DNA of 64,000 nucleotides from Streptosporangium pseudovulgare (GTDB lineage: Bacteria; Actinomycetota; Actinomycetes; Streptosporangiales; Streptosporangiaceae), in NCBI RefSeq assembly GCF_014648055.1, contig NZ_BMQJ01000007.1, positions 187,046 through 251,045 on the forward strand. Reading direction: 5' to 3'. The notes under the pieces were generated by a model. That model saw only the letters and a program-made list of their open reading frames with translations, made no database searches and was not told where the DNA came from. How positions within the stretch are numbered: position 1 is the stretch's first letter; the number at the start of each line of letters is the position of its first letter. The position numbers and the translations under genes were made by a program. This document shows, piece by piece, positions 24,982 through 33,421 of the stretch.

Positions 24982-26261
24982 GCACCGACACCGACACCAC
25001 GCCGGCGAGCGCCGGCGTCACCACCCTCACCCCGGCCGTCGTCATCGTCGGCGCGGGACCGTCCGGGCTGAGCGCCGCCCGCGAGCTCGCGCCGCGGGTC
25101 GGAGGCGAGGTCCTCGTCCTGGACCGGGAGAGCACCGCCGGCGGCATCCCCCGGCACAGCGACCACCCCGGCTACGGGATCAGGGACATGCGGCGCTTCA
25201 TGAGCGGCCCCGCCTACGCCCGGCGGCTCGTCGAGCAGGCCCGGGCCGCCGGCGCGACGATCCGTACGAACGCGACCGTGACCGGCTGGGCCGGTGAGCG
25301 CACGCTGGAGGTCACCACCCCGCAGGGCCGTCTCCGGGTCGAGGCGGGAGCCGTCGTCCTCGCCACCGGCGCCCGCGAGCGTCCGCGTCCCGGCCGCCTC
25401 ATCCCCGGGGACCGCGGCCGCGGCGTCTACACCACCGGCCACCTGCAGAACATCGTCCACCTGCAGCACGGCAAGGTCGGCAGGAGGGCCGTCATCGCCG
25501 GCGCGGAGCTGGTGAGCTGGTCGGCCGCGCTGACCCTGCGCGAGGCGGGCTGCGCGACCGTGCTGATGACCACCGAGTATCCCCGGCCCGACTCCTACGC
25601 CCTGTTCAACATCGGCGGCCGGGCCTTCTTCCGGCCCCGGATCGCCACCCGAACCCGGGTGTCGAGGATCATCGGCAAGCCGGACCTCCGGGCGGTCGAG
25701 ATCGAGAACCTCGACACCGGCGCGCGTCGGATCGTCGAGTGCGACACCCTCGTCCTCACCGGCGACTGGATCCCCGACCACGAGCTCGCCCGCGCCGCCG
25801 GGATCACCCTCGACCCGGGCACGAAGGGCCCACTGGTCGACAGCGCGTTCCGGACGGACCGGCCCGGCGTGTTCGCCGTGGGCAATCTGCTCCACCCGGT
25901 CGACACCGCCGACATCGCGGCGATCGACGGCGCCCGCGCCGCCCGTTCCGTCCTCGCCTGGCTGAACGGCGGGAGCACGCCCGACGGGCAGGTGCGCCTC
26001 GTCGCCGAGGCGCCCTTCCGGTGGGTGACACCGGAGGTCATCCGCCGCGGCGACCCCGCCCCGGCCCGCCGCCGCCTGCTGCTGTGGAGCGACCGGTTCA
26101 TCCCGTTCCCCCGGGTCGTCCTCCGGCAGGACGGGAAGGTCGTCGCCCGGAAACGGCTGTGGTGGCCGGCGTCCCCGGGCCGGGTGTTCCGCGTCCCGTC
26201 GATCATGCTGACCTCGGTGAACCCCCAGGGCGGACCGGTGAGCATCGGCGTGGAGGACTGA
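24978..26261 (+). CDS. NAD(P)/FAD-dependent oxidoreductase (HcnB/GlpB-like partner)
   Basis: A 427-residue flavoprotein with an N-terminal FAD fold (AVVIVGAGPSGLSAARELAP, about 15-34), the ATGARERPRPGRLIPGDR segment, a second nucleotide site with AVIAGAELVSWSAALTLREAG, and a late motif PGVFAVGNLLHPVDTADIAAIDG in two parts. This pattern is shared with the thioredoxin-reductase-like subunits of opine/proline dehydrogenase (HcnB, OoxA) and bacterial GlpA/B-type complexes. ATGA overlap with the GlpA-like gene implies a fixed subunit ratio. The electron acceptor is likely the quinone pool through a further subunit that is not in the cluster. Confidence 0.85.
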   Translation: MSTDTDTTPASAGVTTLTPAVVIVGAGPSGLSAARELAPRVGGEVLVLDRESTAGGIPRHSDHPGYGIRDMRRFMSGPAYARRLVEQARAAGATIRTNATVTGWAGERTLEVTTPQGRLRVEAGAVVLATGARERPRPGRLIPGDRGRGVYTTGHLQNIVHLQHGKVGRRAVIAGAELVSWSAALTLREAGCATVLMTTEYPRPDSYALFNIGGRAFFRPRIATRTRVSRIIGKPDLRAVEIENLDTGARRIVECDTLVLTGDWIPDHELARAAGITLDPGTKGPLVDSAFRTDRPGVFAVGNLLHPVDTADIAAIDGARAARSVLAWLNGGSTPDGQVRLVAEAPFRWVTPEVIRRGDPAPARRRLLLWSDRFIPFPRVVLRQDGKVVARKRLWWPASPGRVFRVPSIMLTSVNPQGGPVSIGVED

Positions 26262-26389
26262 CGGCGTGCCGGAGGTCCCCGCCCTCCCCTGACCACCGGC
26301 GCGCGGCGCGGCCGCCCCCGGCGCCGCGAGCGCCGCGGGCGGTCCCCACCGGATTTCCCTTGTTCTCACGGGATGGATCTAATAGGCCG

Positions 26390-27511
26390 GTGGCCAGGAA
26401 ACGCGCTCGCGACGACTCCCGACCGGACCGCCCCACCCGCCGGCGTGCCACACCGTCGCCGGAGCCTTCGGACCCGCCGCCGGACCGTCCCGGCTCTTCG
26501 GCCCGGACCGACTGGACTCAGCGGCTGACCGCCGTCGCCGCCATGGCCGGCGTGTTCGTCACGATCGCCGCGCTCCTCTACACCAACGCGGCCAACCGCG
26601 AGACGATCAACGCCGCCCGGGCACAGCAACGCCTGGCGGAGCAGGGGCAGATCACCGACCGGTTCACCAAGGCCATCGAGCACCTGGGCTCCAGGAACCA
26701 GGACGTCCGGCTGGGCGGCATCTACGCCCTGGAGCGGATCATGAAGGACTCGCGGCAGGACGAGCCCGGCGTCATCGAGGTGCTCTCCGCCTTCGTGCGC
26801 GAGCACGCCAAGCTACCGCCGAAGCTGCCGCCGGCCCGTATGGGGGACGACGTCCGTCCGGCGGCGGACGTCCAGACCGCCGTCACCGTCCTCGGCCGCC
26901 GGCCCGCTCCGGGCGACCCCGCCCTTCCATCCGTCGACTTCACCGGGACGAACCTGCGCGGGGCGAACCTGACCGGCGGCGACTTCAGCAGGGCGATCTT
27001 CAGCCGTGCCGATCTCAGCCTGGCGCGACTGGAGGACGCGAAGCTCGTCGGGGCCGATCTGAAGTTCACGAACCTCTACCTGACCATGTTCTGGAGGGCG
27101 GACCTGTCGAACGCGTCATTGCTGTTCGCCGACATGGACGAGACGAAGCTCGGCAGGGCGATCCTGCGCGGCGCGTCCCTCGCCGATCCCGAGCAGGCCG
27201 ATCTGAGCGAGGCCGATCTCCGTGGCGCGGACGTGAGCGGCGCGAACCTGGGATACGCGGCCACCCTGCACGGCGCGGACCTGCGGGGCCTCGACCTGAG
27301 CGATGAGGACTTCACCGACGCGCAGCTGAGCCGGGCGAAGCTCAACGGGGCGAATCTGACCGGGGCGACGCTCACCGGAGCGGAACTGGGGGGGACGGAC
27401 CTGCGCGGGGCGAACCTGACCGACGCCGAGCTGACCGCCGGAAGCCTGGATGTCGCCCTGACGGACGCGACCACGAAACTTCCCGTCGAATACGCCGCGG
27501 CCACGAAGTGA
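26390..27511 (+). CDS. Membrane-anchored pentapeptide repeat protein
   Basis: The 373-residue protein has an Arg/Pro-rich first 42 residues, a single membrane helix (about 46-66, AVAAMAGVFVTIAALLY) and a helical segment with RFTKAIEHLGSRNQDVRLG and IYALERIMKDS, which commonly precedes such repeats. From about residue 185 to 360 there are some 25 tandem A(D/N)LXX repeats (for example GTNLRGANLTGGDFSRAIFS). These form a right-handed quadrilateral helix. The function in actinomycetes is unknown; some relatives mimic DNA and protect gyrase. The GTG start at 26390 is the first that gives the usual N-terminus. The gene stands alone. Confidence 0.85.
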   Translation: MARKRARDDSRPDRPTRRRATPSPEPSDPPPDRPGSSARTDWTQRLTAVAAMAGVFVTIAALLYTNAANRETINAARAQQRLAEQGQITDRFTKAIEHLGSRNQDVRLGGIYALERIMKDSRQDEPGVIEVLSAFVREHAKLPPKLPPARMGDDVRPAADVQTAVTVLGRRPAPGDPALPSVDFTGTNLRGANLTGGDFSRAIFSRADLSLARLEDAKLVGADLKFTNLYLTMFWRADLSNASLLFADMDETKLGRAILRGASLADPEQADLSEADLRGADVSGANLGYAATLHGADLRGLDLSDEDFTDAQLSRAKLNGANLTGATLTGAELGGTDLRGANLTDAELTAGSLDVALTDATTKLPVEYAAATK

Positions 27512-27565
27512 CCCTTCGGAGCCGGAACGCGCCCCGCCGGCCTCACCTGACCCGCCGAATTCCGC

Positions 27566-27602
27566 CCCGTTCTCCGGACGGACACGTTCCCGGGAGAACG
27601 GG
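27566..27602 (+). promoter_or_regulatory. 10-bp inverted repeat before the ADP-ribosylglycohydrolase gene
   Basis: CCCGTTCTCC (27566-27575) is the exact complement of GGAGAACGGG (27593-27602), with a 17-base loop. It ends 30 bases before the ATG. It could end the upstream transcript or serve as an operator. Confidence 0.45.
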
Positions 27603-27632
27603 TAGCCTCACCGGAAGCGAAGGAGTGTGATC

Positions 27633-28784
27633 ATGCCTCGTTCCCCCGGCGGCCCGCCGGAGTACCGCGACCGGGTGCGCGGCTGCCTGCTGGGCGGCGC
27701 GATCGGCGACGCGCTGGGCGCCCCCGTCGAGTTCGACCCGATCGGCGCGATCCGCCACCGGTACGGCCCCGCGGGCGTGACCGGGTTCGTCCCCGACTCA
27801 CGCGGCAGGGTCGGCCTGATCACCGACGACACGCAGATGACGCTGTTCACCGTGGAGGGGCTGCTGCGCGGGGGTGACGTCACCGCCGTCCACCACGCCT
27901 ACCTGCGCTGGCTGGACACCCAGTCGTACCCCGCCCCGCCCCCGGCGGACGGCGCCGCGTTCCGCACCGGCGCGCTGCGCGAGCAGACCTGGCTCTACTC
28001 CCGGCGCGCCCCCGGCAACGCCTGCCTGTCCGGCCTGAGCCAGGGCCGGTCCGCGCCGCTCTCCGGCGGGTCCGGGCCGGACGGCCACGGCCTCACGTTC
28101 TCCGGCGGGTCCGAGCCGGACGGCTACGGCCTCACGTTCTCCGGCGAGCCCGGACCGGTCAACCCCGGCTCCAAGGGCTGCGGGACGGTCATGCGCTCGG
28201 CCCCCTTCGGCCTGAACGCGCCGAGCCCCCGGCACGCCTTCGAACTGGCCGCCGCGTGCGCCCGGCTCACCCACGGACACCCCACCGGTTATCTCGCCGC
28301 CGGGGCCTTCGCCGCCGCCGTCCGCCTCGTGGTGTCCGGGGAACCGCTCGTGCCCGCCGTACGGCAGGCGATGGACCTGCTGGCGGCCTACCCGGGCCAC
28401 GAGGAGACCACCCGGGCGTTGCGCGCCGCCGTGTCCCTGGCGGCCGAGGGCGACCCGGACCCGGAGAAGGTCGAGTCGCTCGGCGGGGCGTGGGTCGCCG
28501 AGGAGGCGCTGGCCATCGCGGTCTACTGCGCGCTGTCCCATCCGGAGCCCGGTGACCTGCGGCGGGCGCTGCTGCTCGCGGTCAACCACTCCGGTGACAG
28601 CGACTCGACCGGCGCCGTCTGCGGCAACCTCCTGGGCGCCCTGCACGGCGGGTCCGCGCTCCCCGCCGACTGGCTCGCCGGCCTGGAGGGCCGCGACACC
28701 GTCACGGAACTCGCCGACGACTTCGCCGCCCGGTTCGGCGACGGGGCCGCCACGGATCGATCCGCCGGGCGCGGCCATCGATGA
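27633..28784 (+). CDS. ADP-ribosylglycohydrolase (DraG-like) family protein
   Basis: This 383-residue protein has the metal-binding motifs of the DraG fold: GAIGDALGAPVE (about residue 20), LITDDTQMTLF (Asp/Thr metal ligands, about 63) and GDSDSTGAVCGNLLGAL (about 320). Members remove ADP-ribose from Arg or other residues, or act on related nucleotides. AGGAG lies seven bases before the ATG. Residues 130-175 contain a non-family insert of Gly/Ser/Pro repeats (39-bp unit, see next entry). No ADP-ribosyltransferase gene is adjacent, so the target is open. The gene is followed by a transposase fragment. Confidence 0.88.
   Translation: MPRSPGGPPEYRDRVRGCLLGGAIGDALGAPVEFDPIGAIRHRYGPAGVTGFVPDSRGRVGLITDDTQMTLFTVEGLLRGGDVTAVHHAYLRWLDTQSYPAPPPADGAAFRTGALREQTWLYSRRAPGNACLSGLSQGRSAPLSGGSGPDGHGLTFSGGSEPDGYGLTFSGEPGPVNPGSKGCGTVMRSAPFGLNAPSPRHAFELAAACARLTHGHPTGYLAAGAFAAAVRLVVSGEPLVPAVRQAMDLLAAYPGHEETTRALRAAVSLAAEGDPDPEKVESLGGAWVAEEALAIAVYCALSHPEPGDLRRALLLAVNHSGDSDSTGAVCGNLLGALHGGSALPADWLAGLEGRDTVTELADDFAARFGDGAATDRSAGRGHR
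28062..28153 (+). repeat. 39-bp in-frame tandem repeat inside the ADP-ribosylglycohydrolase gene
   Basis: Units at 28062-28100 and 28101-28139 differ by two bases; a third partial unit follows to 28153. Each encodes 13 residues of the type SGGSGPDGHGLTF. The copy number is divisible by three bases, so gain or loss would keep the frame. Confidence 0.75.
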
Positions 28785-28897
28785 ACGGCTCCATCGACCG
28801 CGGACATCGGTGAACTGCCCTGTCGGCCACGGCTGCCGGTAGACGACCTTCCTGGCGGACCCGCCGGGGAAGACCATGACCATTCGTCCTGCCGCAC

Positions 28898-29017
28898 GCC
28901 TTCCGCCGCCTGCGTATCCGCTGGGAGGTCCGCGCCGACATCCACGAAGCCTTCCTCAAGCCCGGTTGCGCCTTGATCTGCCGGCGCCGCCTTGCTCATC
29001 GCGTCAGGAGCTCTTAA
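28898..29017 (+). pseudogene. 3' remnant of an IS5-type transposase gene
   Basis: The frame reads AFRRLRIRWEVRADIHEAF then LKPGCALICRRRLAHR and a stop at 29015-29017. This matches the C-terminal end of IS5-family transposases (RRL-x-RyERRaDIHxAFL-x-lgCaLIC). The catalytic part and the terminal inverted repeats are missing; nothing recognisable lies between this piece and the glycohydrolase stop at 28784. It is a dead relic. Confidence 0.7.
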
Positions 29018-29256
29018 TCGCCCCCGTCGCCCCCGTCGCCCCCGAGTCCCCCGTCTCCGCCGCCGCCGTATCCGCCGCCCCCGTATCCGCCGCCGCCGTT
29101 CGGTGGGTCGTCCCACGAGAAGGTGACGGCGAGCAGGACACCCAGGATGACAACGAGCGCGAGGGCCCAGGGTCCGTCCTCGTCCCGGTTGGCCGCAACG
29201 TAAAGGATGACAGCGGCTATCAGCGCCAGGATTACAACGCGCACACGCGTGAGCAC
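29014..29256 (-). CDS. Small two-helix membrane protein with Gly-rich tail
   Basis: An 80-residue protein starting at a GTG with a strong GAGGAGG site. Two hydrophobic helices (about 6-22 and 30-47) are joined by a short charged turn (ANRDEDGPW). The last 30 residues are almost all Gly, Tyr and Asp (GGGGYGGGGYGGGG type) and probably face the cytoplasm or wall. I know no function. Its stop codon overlaps the end of the transposase relic. It is a stand-alone gene. Confidence 0.6.
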   Translation of the reverse strand: MLTRVRVVILALIAAVILYVAANRDEDGPWALALVVILGVLLAVTFSWDDPPNGGGGYGGGGYGGGGDGGLGGDGGDGGD

Positions 29257-29528
29257 GACGACCTCCTCGGCTTTGCGAGGAGCCCACTCTTTCTGACCGA
29301 AAGTAATGAAGTCAATACACTCGATTTCTCACCGGACACATGATCGCTCAGTCCGCGGCGGCCCCTCCCCTCGGCCGGATGGTGGTGCTGCCCCACCCTC
29401 CGCACGCCGGCCGCCATCCGCACCCGCGGGGCTTCGCCCGTGACGGGAACGGCGCCCTGCCCGGCCGGCCCGCCCGGCGCGGCGGCCGGGCCGTCCCGGG
29501 ACGCGGCCGGGGCGCGGCCGGGGCGGGG

Positions 29529-30077
29529 TCAGCCGGTGACGGAGATGGTCCAGGTCTTCTGGCAGTTGGAGCCGAACACGCCGGTGTCGCAGCCTTTGAC
29601 GTTCCAGCGGTAACCGCCGTTGGTGCGGAGGCGGGTGTGGGCGCGGCCTCGGACGCCGCCGATGAAGTCCTCCTGGGCACCGTTCGGGTCGGCGGCGCTG
29701 GCCCAGCGGACAAGGAACTTGTCGAAGGCGCGAGCGGTCGCGCGCCAGTCGAAGTAGGCGTAACCGTTGTCCGACCAGGCGGCCACCACCAGGTTGGGAC
29801 CGTTCTTGGGGGACCAGGCCATCTGGCCTCGGGCGAACGTCTGACGGCGGCCGGCCCAGCCGACGTTGTTCTGGTAGATGTCGCTCTCGGACGTGGTCGG
29901 GCAGCCGAGCCTGCCGTTCTCGCCGCCGAGCTGGGCCCAGCGAGCGCCGATGAGGCCGTACGGCTGGATGCTGCAGCCGCTCGTCCCGCCGGCGGCGTGG
30001 GCGGGGAGGGCGACGGTGGACAGGACCGCGGCCGAGGCTAGGGCGACGGTCATGGAGAGGATCGCGCGGCGGTTCAT
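29529..30077 (-). CDS. Secreted LGFP-repeat protein
   Basis: The 182-residue protein has a clear signal peptide (residues 1-28, ILSMTVALASAAVLSTVALP then AHA). It then has one or two LGFP-like units: YGLIGARWAQLGGENGRLG, followed by CPTTSESDI and RQTFARGQMAWSPKNG. LGFP repeats bind the mycolate or peptidoglycan layer in other actinomycetes. The C-terminal part (residues 95-182) has a pair of Cys-containing segments (VKGCDTGVFGSNC), unlike the plain repeats, and probably forms a small beta domain. The function is likely cell-wall adhesion. The gene is isolated, with GAGGAGT upstream of the start. Confidence 0.7.
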   Translation of the reverse strand: MNRRAILSMTVALASAAVLSTVALPAHAAGGTSGCSIQPYGLIGARWAQLGGENGRLGCPTTSESDIYQNNVGWAGRRQTFARGQMAWSPKNGPNLVVAAWSDNGYAYFDWRATARAFDKFLVRWASAADPNGAQEDFIGGVRGRAHTRLRTNGGYRWNVKGCDTGVFGSNCQKTWTISVTG

Positions 30078-30296
30078 CTGGACTCCTCGAGGTGAGACCC
30101 GCCCTGCTCGCTGCGGGCTTCGTACCTCAGTGGTACGGCGTGCCGCTTACCGGCCGCTTGAGTGCCGCTTGCCCGGACCCACCGGCCACGACCGCAGGGC
30201 GTCCGGCCGGTCGGCCCCTCGGCCGTTCCCGCCGCCGGGCAGGTTTCACCCCGACCGGCCCCGGCAGACGGACCGTACCACCGTCGACCACCGGCT

Positions 30297-30430
30297 GGGT
30301 CCCGGCGCCGACCTGGTCAGCTTCGGCCGCGCCTACATCGCCGACCCCGACCTCGTGGAGCGGCTGCGCCAGGGGCTCCCGATCGCACCGCACGACAGGT
30401 CCACCTGGTACCAGGGCGGCGACGAGGGGG
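30297..30430 (+). pseudogene. C-terminal remnant of an old-yellow-enzyme-type alkene reductase
   Basis: The frame reads GPGADLVSFGRAYIADPDLV, then ERLRQGLPIAPHDRSTWYQG. This is the C-terminal end of NADH:flavin oxidoreductases (GADLVSFGRPFIANPDLVxR pattern). The upstream 200 bases contain no matching frame, so the barrel has been lost. The remainder of the 30078-30436 gap holds nothing I can support. Confidence 0.7.
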
Positions 30431-30436
30431 CCGGGA

Positions 30437-30901
30437 TCAGAGGACCCGGGTCATGAACACGCTGCTGGGGTCGGGGCGGTAGTCGGCGAACGGCTCGCAG
30501 TAGGTGAAGCCAAGCTTCTCGTACAGCCTTCTGGCGGGCAGGAAGAACTCGGCCGACCCGGTCTCCAGGCTCAGCCGCGTGAAGCCCATCGCCCCGGCCT
30601 CGGCGATGATGTGCTCCAGCAGCCGGGACGCGATGCCGCTCCGGGCGCGTTCCGGCGCGGTGCGCATCGACTTCAGCTCGGCGTGGCCCGCGTCCAGCCT
30701 CTTGATCGCCCCGCAGCCCACCGGGTCCTCGCCGTCCAGGACGGACCAGAACGTGACCCCGGGCGCGCGGAGCCCGTCAAGATCGAGGGCGTGCTTGCTC
30801 TCCGGCGGGGTGATGGACCGCATCTGCCGGACATGCCCCCGAAGGAACTCGATGATCCGCGGACCCGACAGGTCGTCCACCACGATCCTCAAACCGCTCA
30901 A
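30437..30901 (-). CDS. GNAT family N-acetyltransferase
   Basis: A 154-residue GNAT protein. Strand 4 and motif A are HAELKSMRTAPERARSGIAS then RLLEHIIAEAGAMG (RxxGIAS type), followed by LSLETGSAEFFLPARRLYEKLGF. A closing FMTRVL completes the fold. This layout matches small acetyltransferases of the YedL/ElaA or phosphinothricin type; the substrate is unknown. The start is a TTG at 30901 with GGAG nine bases upstream. The end overlaps the area of the dead alkene reductase on the other strand. Confidence 0.85.
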   Translation of the reverse strand: MSGLRIVVDDLSGPRIIEFLRGHVRQMRSITPPESKHALDLDGLRAPGVTFWSVLDGEDPVGCGAIKRLDAGHAELKSMRTAPERARSGIASRLLEHIIAEAGAMGFTRLSLETGSAEFFLPARRLYEKLGFTYCEPFADYRPDPSSVFMTRVL

Positions 30902-31063
30902 CTCACGTACTCCGCGTCATGGAGGGTCGCGCCGCCGGACCCCGAACCCGTCGATGTGCCGGGAGAGGCATCTCGCACCCGGCTGTGAGGGGCGTCCCGG
31001 TACGGCCAGGCCGTACCCGGATGCGCCCTCCTGCCCGGATCGATCCGAGCCTGCCCCAGGTTT

Positions 31064-31107
31064 GTTCCGGACCCGTTCCGGACCCGTTCCGGGCCTGTTA
31101 CGGGCCT
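31064..31107. repeat. Four tandem 11-bp repeats
   Basis: GTTCCGGACCC occurs twice exactly (31064-31085), then GTTCCGGGCCT and GTTACGGGCCT. The array lies between the acetyltransferase start and the aldo/keto reductase stop and ends 9 bases before that stop. Confidence 0.7.
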
Positions 31108-31116
31108 GCCCCGGCG

Positions 31117-32106
31117 CTATCCGGCCAGTTCGGCCAGGTCGTCGGCGGTGAGGCGAAGACCGGCCGCCGCGACGTTCTCGGCCACGTGGTCCGGCGAGCT
31201 GCTTCCGGGGATGGCGAGGACGACCGGTGAGGCGGCCAGCAGCCAGGCCAGGGCGATCTGCGCGGGCGTCGCCCCGTGGCGGGCGGCGACGTTCGCGACG
31301 CCGGGCCGGTCGATCGGCTCCCGGCCCCCGCCGAGCGGGAAGAACGGCACGTAGGCGATGCCGTCCTCCTCGCACTGCGCGAGCACGGCGGCGTCGTCCC
31401 GGTGGGCGACGTGGAAGTGGTTCTGCACCGCGGCGACCGGGGCGATCGCCCGCGCCTCGGCTAGCTGTGCCGCGTCGACGTTGCTCACGCCGAGGTGCCG
31501 GATCAGGCCCTGGTCGCGCAGCTCGGCGAGGGCGGCGAACCGCTCGGCGACCGCGAGGGGCGCGTCGGCGCCTGGACTGACGAGCGCCGGGAGCGCAGCG
31601 ACCGGAGCGAGGAGGGAAGGAGCCGGCTCCGAAGCGTCCCGAGCCGCGGCGCGAAGCGCCGCCATCGGCACTGCCTCGCCGCCCGGCCGTCCCATGCCGC
31701 CCACCCGCAGGTAGACCAGGTCGAGGTGGTCACGGCCGAGGCGGCGCAGGTCCTCCTCGACCAGACCCCGCAACTGCCCGGCGGTCGCCTGTCCGGTGGG
31801 CACGACACCGCCCTCCAGGAGCGGCCCGACCTTGGTGGCGATCACCAAGTCGTCGGAGTACGGCGACAGCCCCCGCCGGATCATCTCGTGCGCCTGGAGG
31901 TCGCCGAAGCCGTAGAAGCCGGCGGTGTCGATGTGGTTCACGCCGAGCTCCACGGCGCGGCGCAGCACCGCGACGCCCTCCTCGGGGTCCCGGATCCGGC
32001 CGCCGAGGGCGAGCCGCATCGCGCCGAAGCCGAGCCGGTTGACCCGCAGGTCACCGCCCAGCGGGAAGTCTCCGGCGGCGGTGGCGGAGGGCTGGTTCAT
32101 CGTCAT
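31117..32106 (-). CDS. Aldo/keto reductase
   Basis: The 329-residue protein has the AKR barrel: RLGFGAMRLALGGR near the start, the catalytic region VNHIDTAGFYGFGDLQAHEM (Asp and Tyr of the tetrad), LVIATKVGP (Lys), and the NADPH-binding end IPGSSSPDHVAENVAAAGL. The usual His is replaced in YLRVGG (normally LHR). An Ala-rich insert of about 40 residues (AAARDASEPAPSLLAPVAAL and following) lies before the LRDQGLIRHLGVSN strand and is atypical. The ATG at 32106 lies just downstream of a 10-bp tandem repeat array. It should reduce aldehydes or ketones; no substrate is evident. Confidence 0.85.
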   Translation of the reverse strand: MTMNQPSATAAGDFPLGGDLRVNRLGFGAMRLALGGRIRDPEEGVAVLRRAVELGVNHIDTAGFYGFGDLQAHEMIRRGLSPYSDDLVIATKVGPLLEGGVVPTGQATAGQLRGLVEEDLRRLGRDHLDLVYLRVGGMGRPGGEAVPMAALRAAARDASEPAPSLLAPVAALPALVSPGADAPLAVAERFAALAELRDQGLIRHLGVSNVDAAQLAEARAIAPVAAVQNHFHVAHRDDAAVLAQCEEDGIAYVPFFPLGGGREPIDRPGVANVAARHGATPAQIALAWLLAASPVVLAIPGSSSPDHVAENVAAAGLRLTADDLAELAG

Positions 32107-32120
32107 GACGGCACCGTCTT

Positions 32121-32158
32121 TCTCGGGTTCTCTCGGGTTCTCTCGGGTTCTCTCGGGT
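32121..32158. repeat. 10-bp tandem repeats in the leader of the aldo/keto reductase gene
   Basis: TCTCGGGTTC is repeated three times exactly and a fourth time for 8 bases (32121-32158). The array ends 15 bases before the reductase ATG (on its strand), so copy number would change the spacing between promoter and start. Confidence 0.85.
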
Positions 32159-32273
32159 CTTCTCTGGCTTCCCGGAACGGGGGGCGTACGGAACGGGCCG
32201 ACCGTCCGGAGCGGGCGTGATGCGCGGAGTGCGGAATACAGGGGGCGCGGAATGCACGCGGGATGCGTGGATC

Positions 32274-33299
32274 TCAAGTGCCCCGGTAACAGTCGGCGAG
32301 CGCGGCGAAGGCGGCCTTGGGCTCCCACGGCAGTCCCGGATACGCCTCCCCCGTGCGACCGCCCTCCAGGACCTTGACCACGCCGTAGCTCGCCAGGTCG
32401 AAGTCCTCGCGGGGGTCGTCGCTGTGCGGCAGGTCGTAGCGCGCGAAGGTGTTGACGAACGCGGTGTCCACGCCTTCGGCGGTGAAGACGTCCAGCAGTT
32501 CCCGCAGGTAGGCGGCCTGTTCCTCCTCGTCGCGGACGTGGTCGCCGACGAGCCGGACCGGCCGGCCGTCCTGGCCCCATTCGACGATCATGTCGCCACG
32601 ACCGCCCAGGTCCGCCGCGCCACGGTACGTGGTGCACCCGAACTCGGTGATGGCGAGCGGCTTGCCCCGCCGTACCGCGGCCCGGATGTCGTCGCGGAAC
32701 CGGGGGGCGATCTCGGCGTTCCGGTAGCCGGCGTCGGAGGAGACGATGTCGAACGGCGTCCAGTCGACGCCGTCCATCGGCAGGGACGCGTAGCTGACCT
32801 TCCCGCCGAAGCTCCCCCGCACGGTCTCGACCGCGTGGGCGAGGAAGTCGTTCACCCGGGCTGGGACCTTCGGCAGCGCCTCGCGCAGCCGCTCCGGTTC
32901 GGCCAGCAGCGCGAGCCGCTCGTCGAGGGTGTCGCCGGGCAGGAATCCGACGGTGAACAGGCTCAGCTCGGAGCCGGTGAGCAGCACGACCTCGGCGCCG
33001 TCCCGGCGCAGCCGCTCGGCGCGGCCGGCGCTGTCGGCCAGGAAGTCGAGCAGTTCGCCGGTGGTCAGGTCGCAGGTGAACGGCGAGTACCAGACCTCCA
33101 GCCCGGCTTCCGCGGCGTACCCGGCGGCGATCTCCAGGCGGTCCTGCCGGCCACCGGTGATCCGTACGGCCGTGCAGTGCAGGTCCGTACGGATGATCTG
33201 CATCTCATGCCGGACGACGCCGGGGTCGAACGGCTCCCGGGTGCTGTGGCCCGACCCCGCGACGAACCCGGTGTCGTAGGTGATGCCCTTACCGCGCAT
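32274..33299 (-). CDS. Putative TIM-barrel protein (glycosidase-like), unknown function
   Basis: This 341-residue protein is predicted to be a TIM barrel of the glycosidase superfamily. It has alternating strand and helix units, for example KGITYDTGFVAGSGHSTREP, IIRTDLHCTAVRITGG, GLEVWYSPFTCDL, VVLLTGSELSLFTVGFLPG, and AITEFGCTTYRGA with a candidate acidic residue in TEFG. I recall close relatives in actinomycetes being labelled abortive-infection proteins, but nothing in the sequence supports that role. The gene diverges from a TetR regulator with a palindromic operator in the shared promoter region, so it is the likely target of that regulator. Confidence 0.65.
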   Translation of the reverse strand: MRGKGITYDTGFVAGSGHSTREPFDPGVVRHEMQIIRTDLHCTAVRITGGRQDRLEIAAGYAAEAGLEVWYSPFTCDLTTGELLDFLADSAGRAERLRRDGAEVVLLTGSELSLFTVGFLPGDTLDERLALLAEPERLREALPKVPARVNDFLAHAVETVRGSFGGKVSYASLPMDGVDWTPFDIVSSDAGYRNAEIAPRFRDDIRAAVRRGKPLAITEFGCTTYRGAADLGGRGDMIVEWGQDGRPVRLVGDHVRDEEEQAAYLRELLDVFTAEGVDTAFVNTFARYDLPHSDDPREDFDLASYGVVKVLEGGRTGEAYPGLPWEPKAAFAALADCYRGT

Positions 33300-33403
33300 G
33301 ACGCGTTCCTCTCCCCGGCCGACACGGACTCCGGCCGCCGCCGAGGGCCGGCCCGGACGCCGGCCCTCGCTCGAAGACGGCCGCTGCCCGGCTCCATTTG
33401 AAG

Positions 33404-33421
33404 GTACGGTACGTACCGTAC
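33404..33421. promoter_or_regulatory. Perfect 18-bp palindrome, probable TetR operator
   Basis: GTACGGTAC/GTACCGTAC is a perfect palindrome between the divergent TIM-barrel (start 33299) and TetR (start 33490) genes. It lies 69 bases before the TetR start and 105 bases before the other start, ideal for joint control. Confidence 0.75.

Noticed and set aside
32106-32637. Upstream extension of the aldo/keto reductase frame
   Set aside because: It crosses the tandem repeats and overlaps the antisense of the TIM-barrel gene; the barrel begins after the ATG at 32106.
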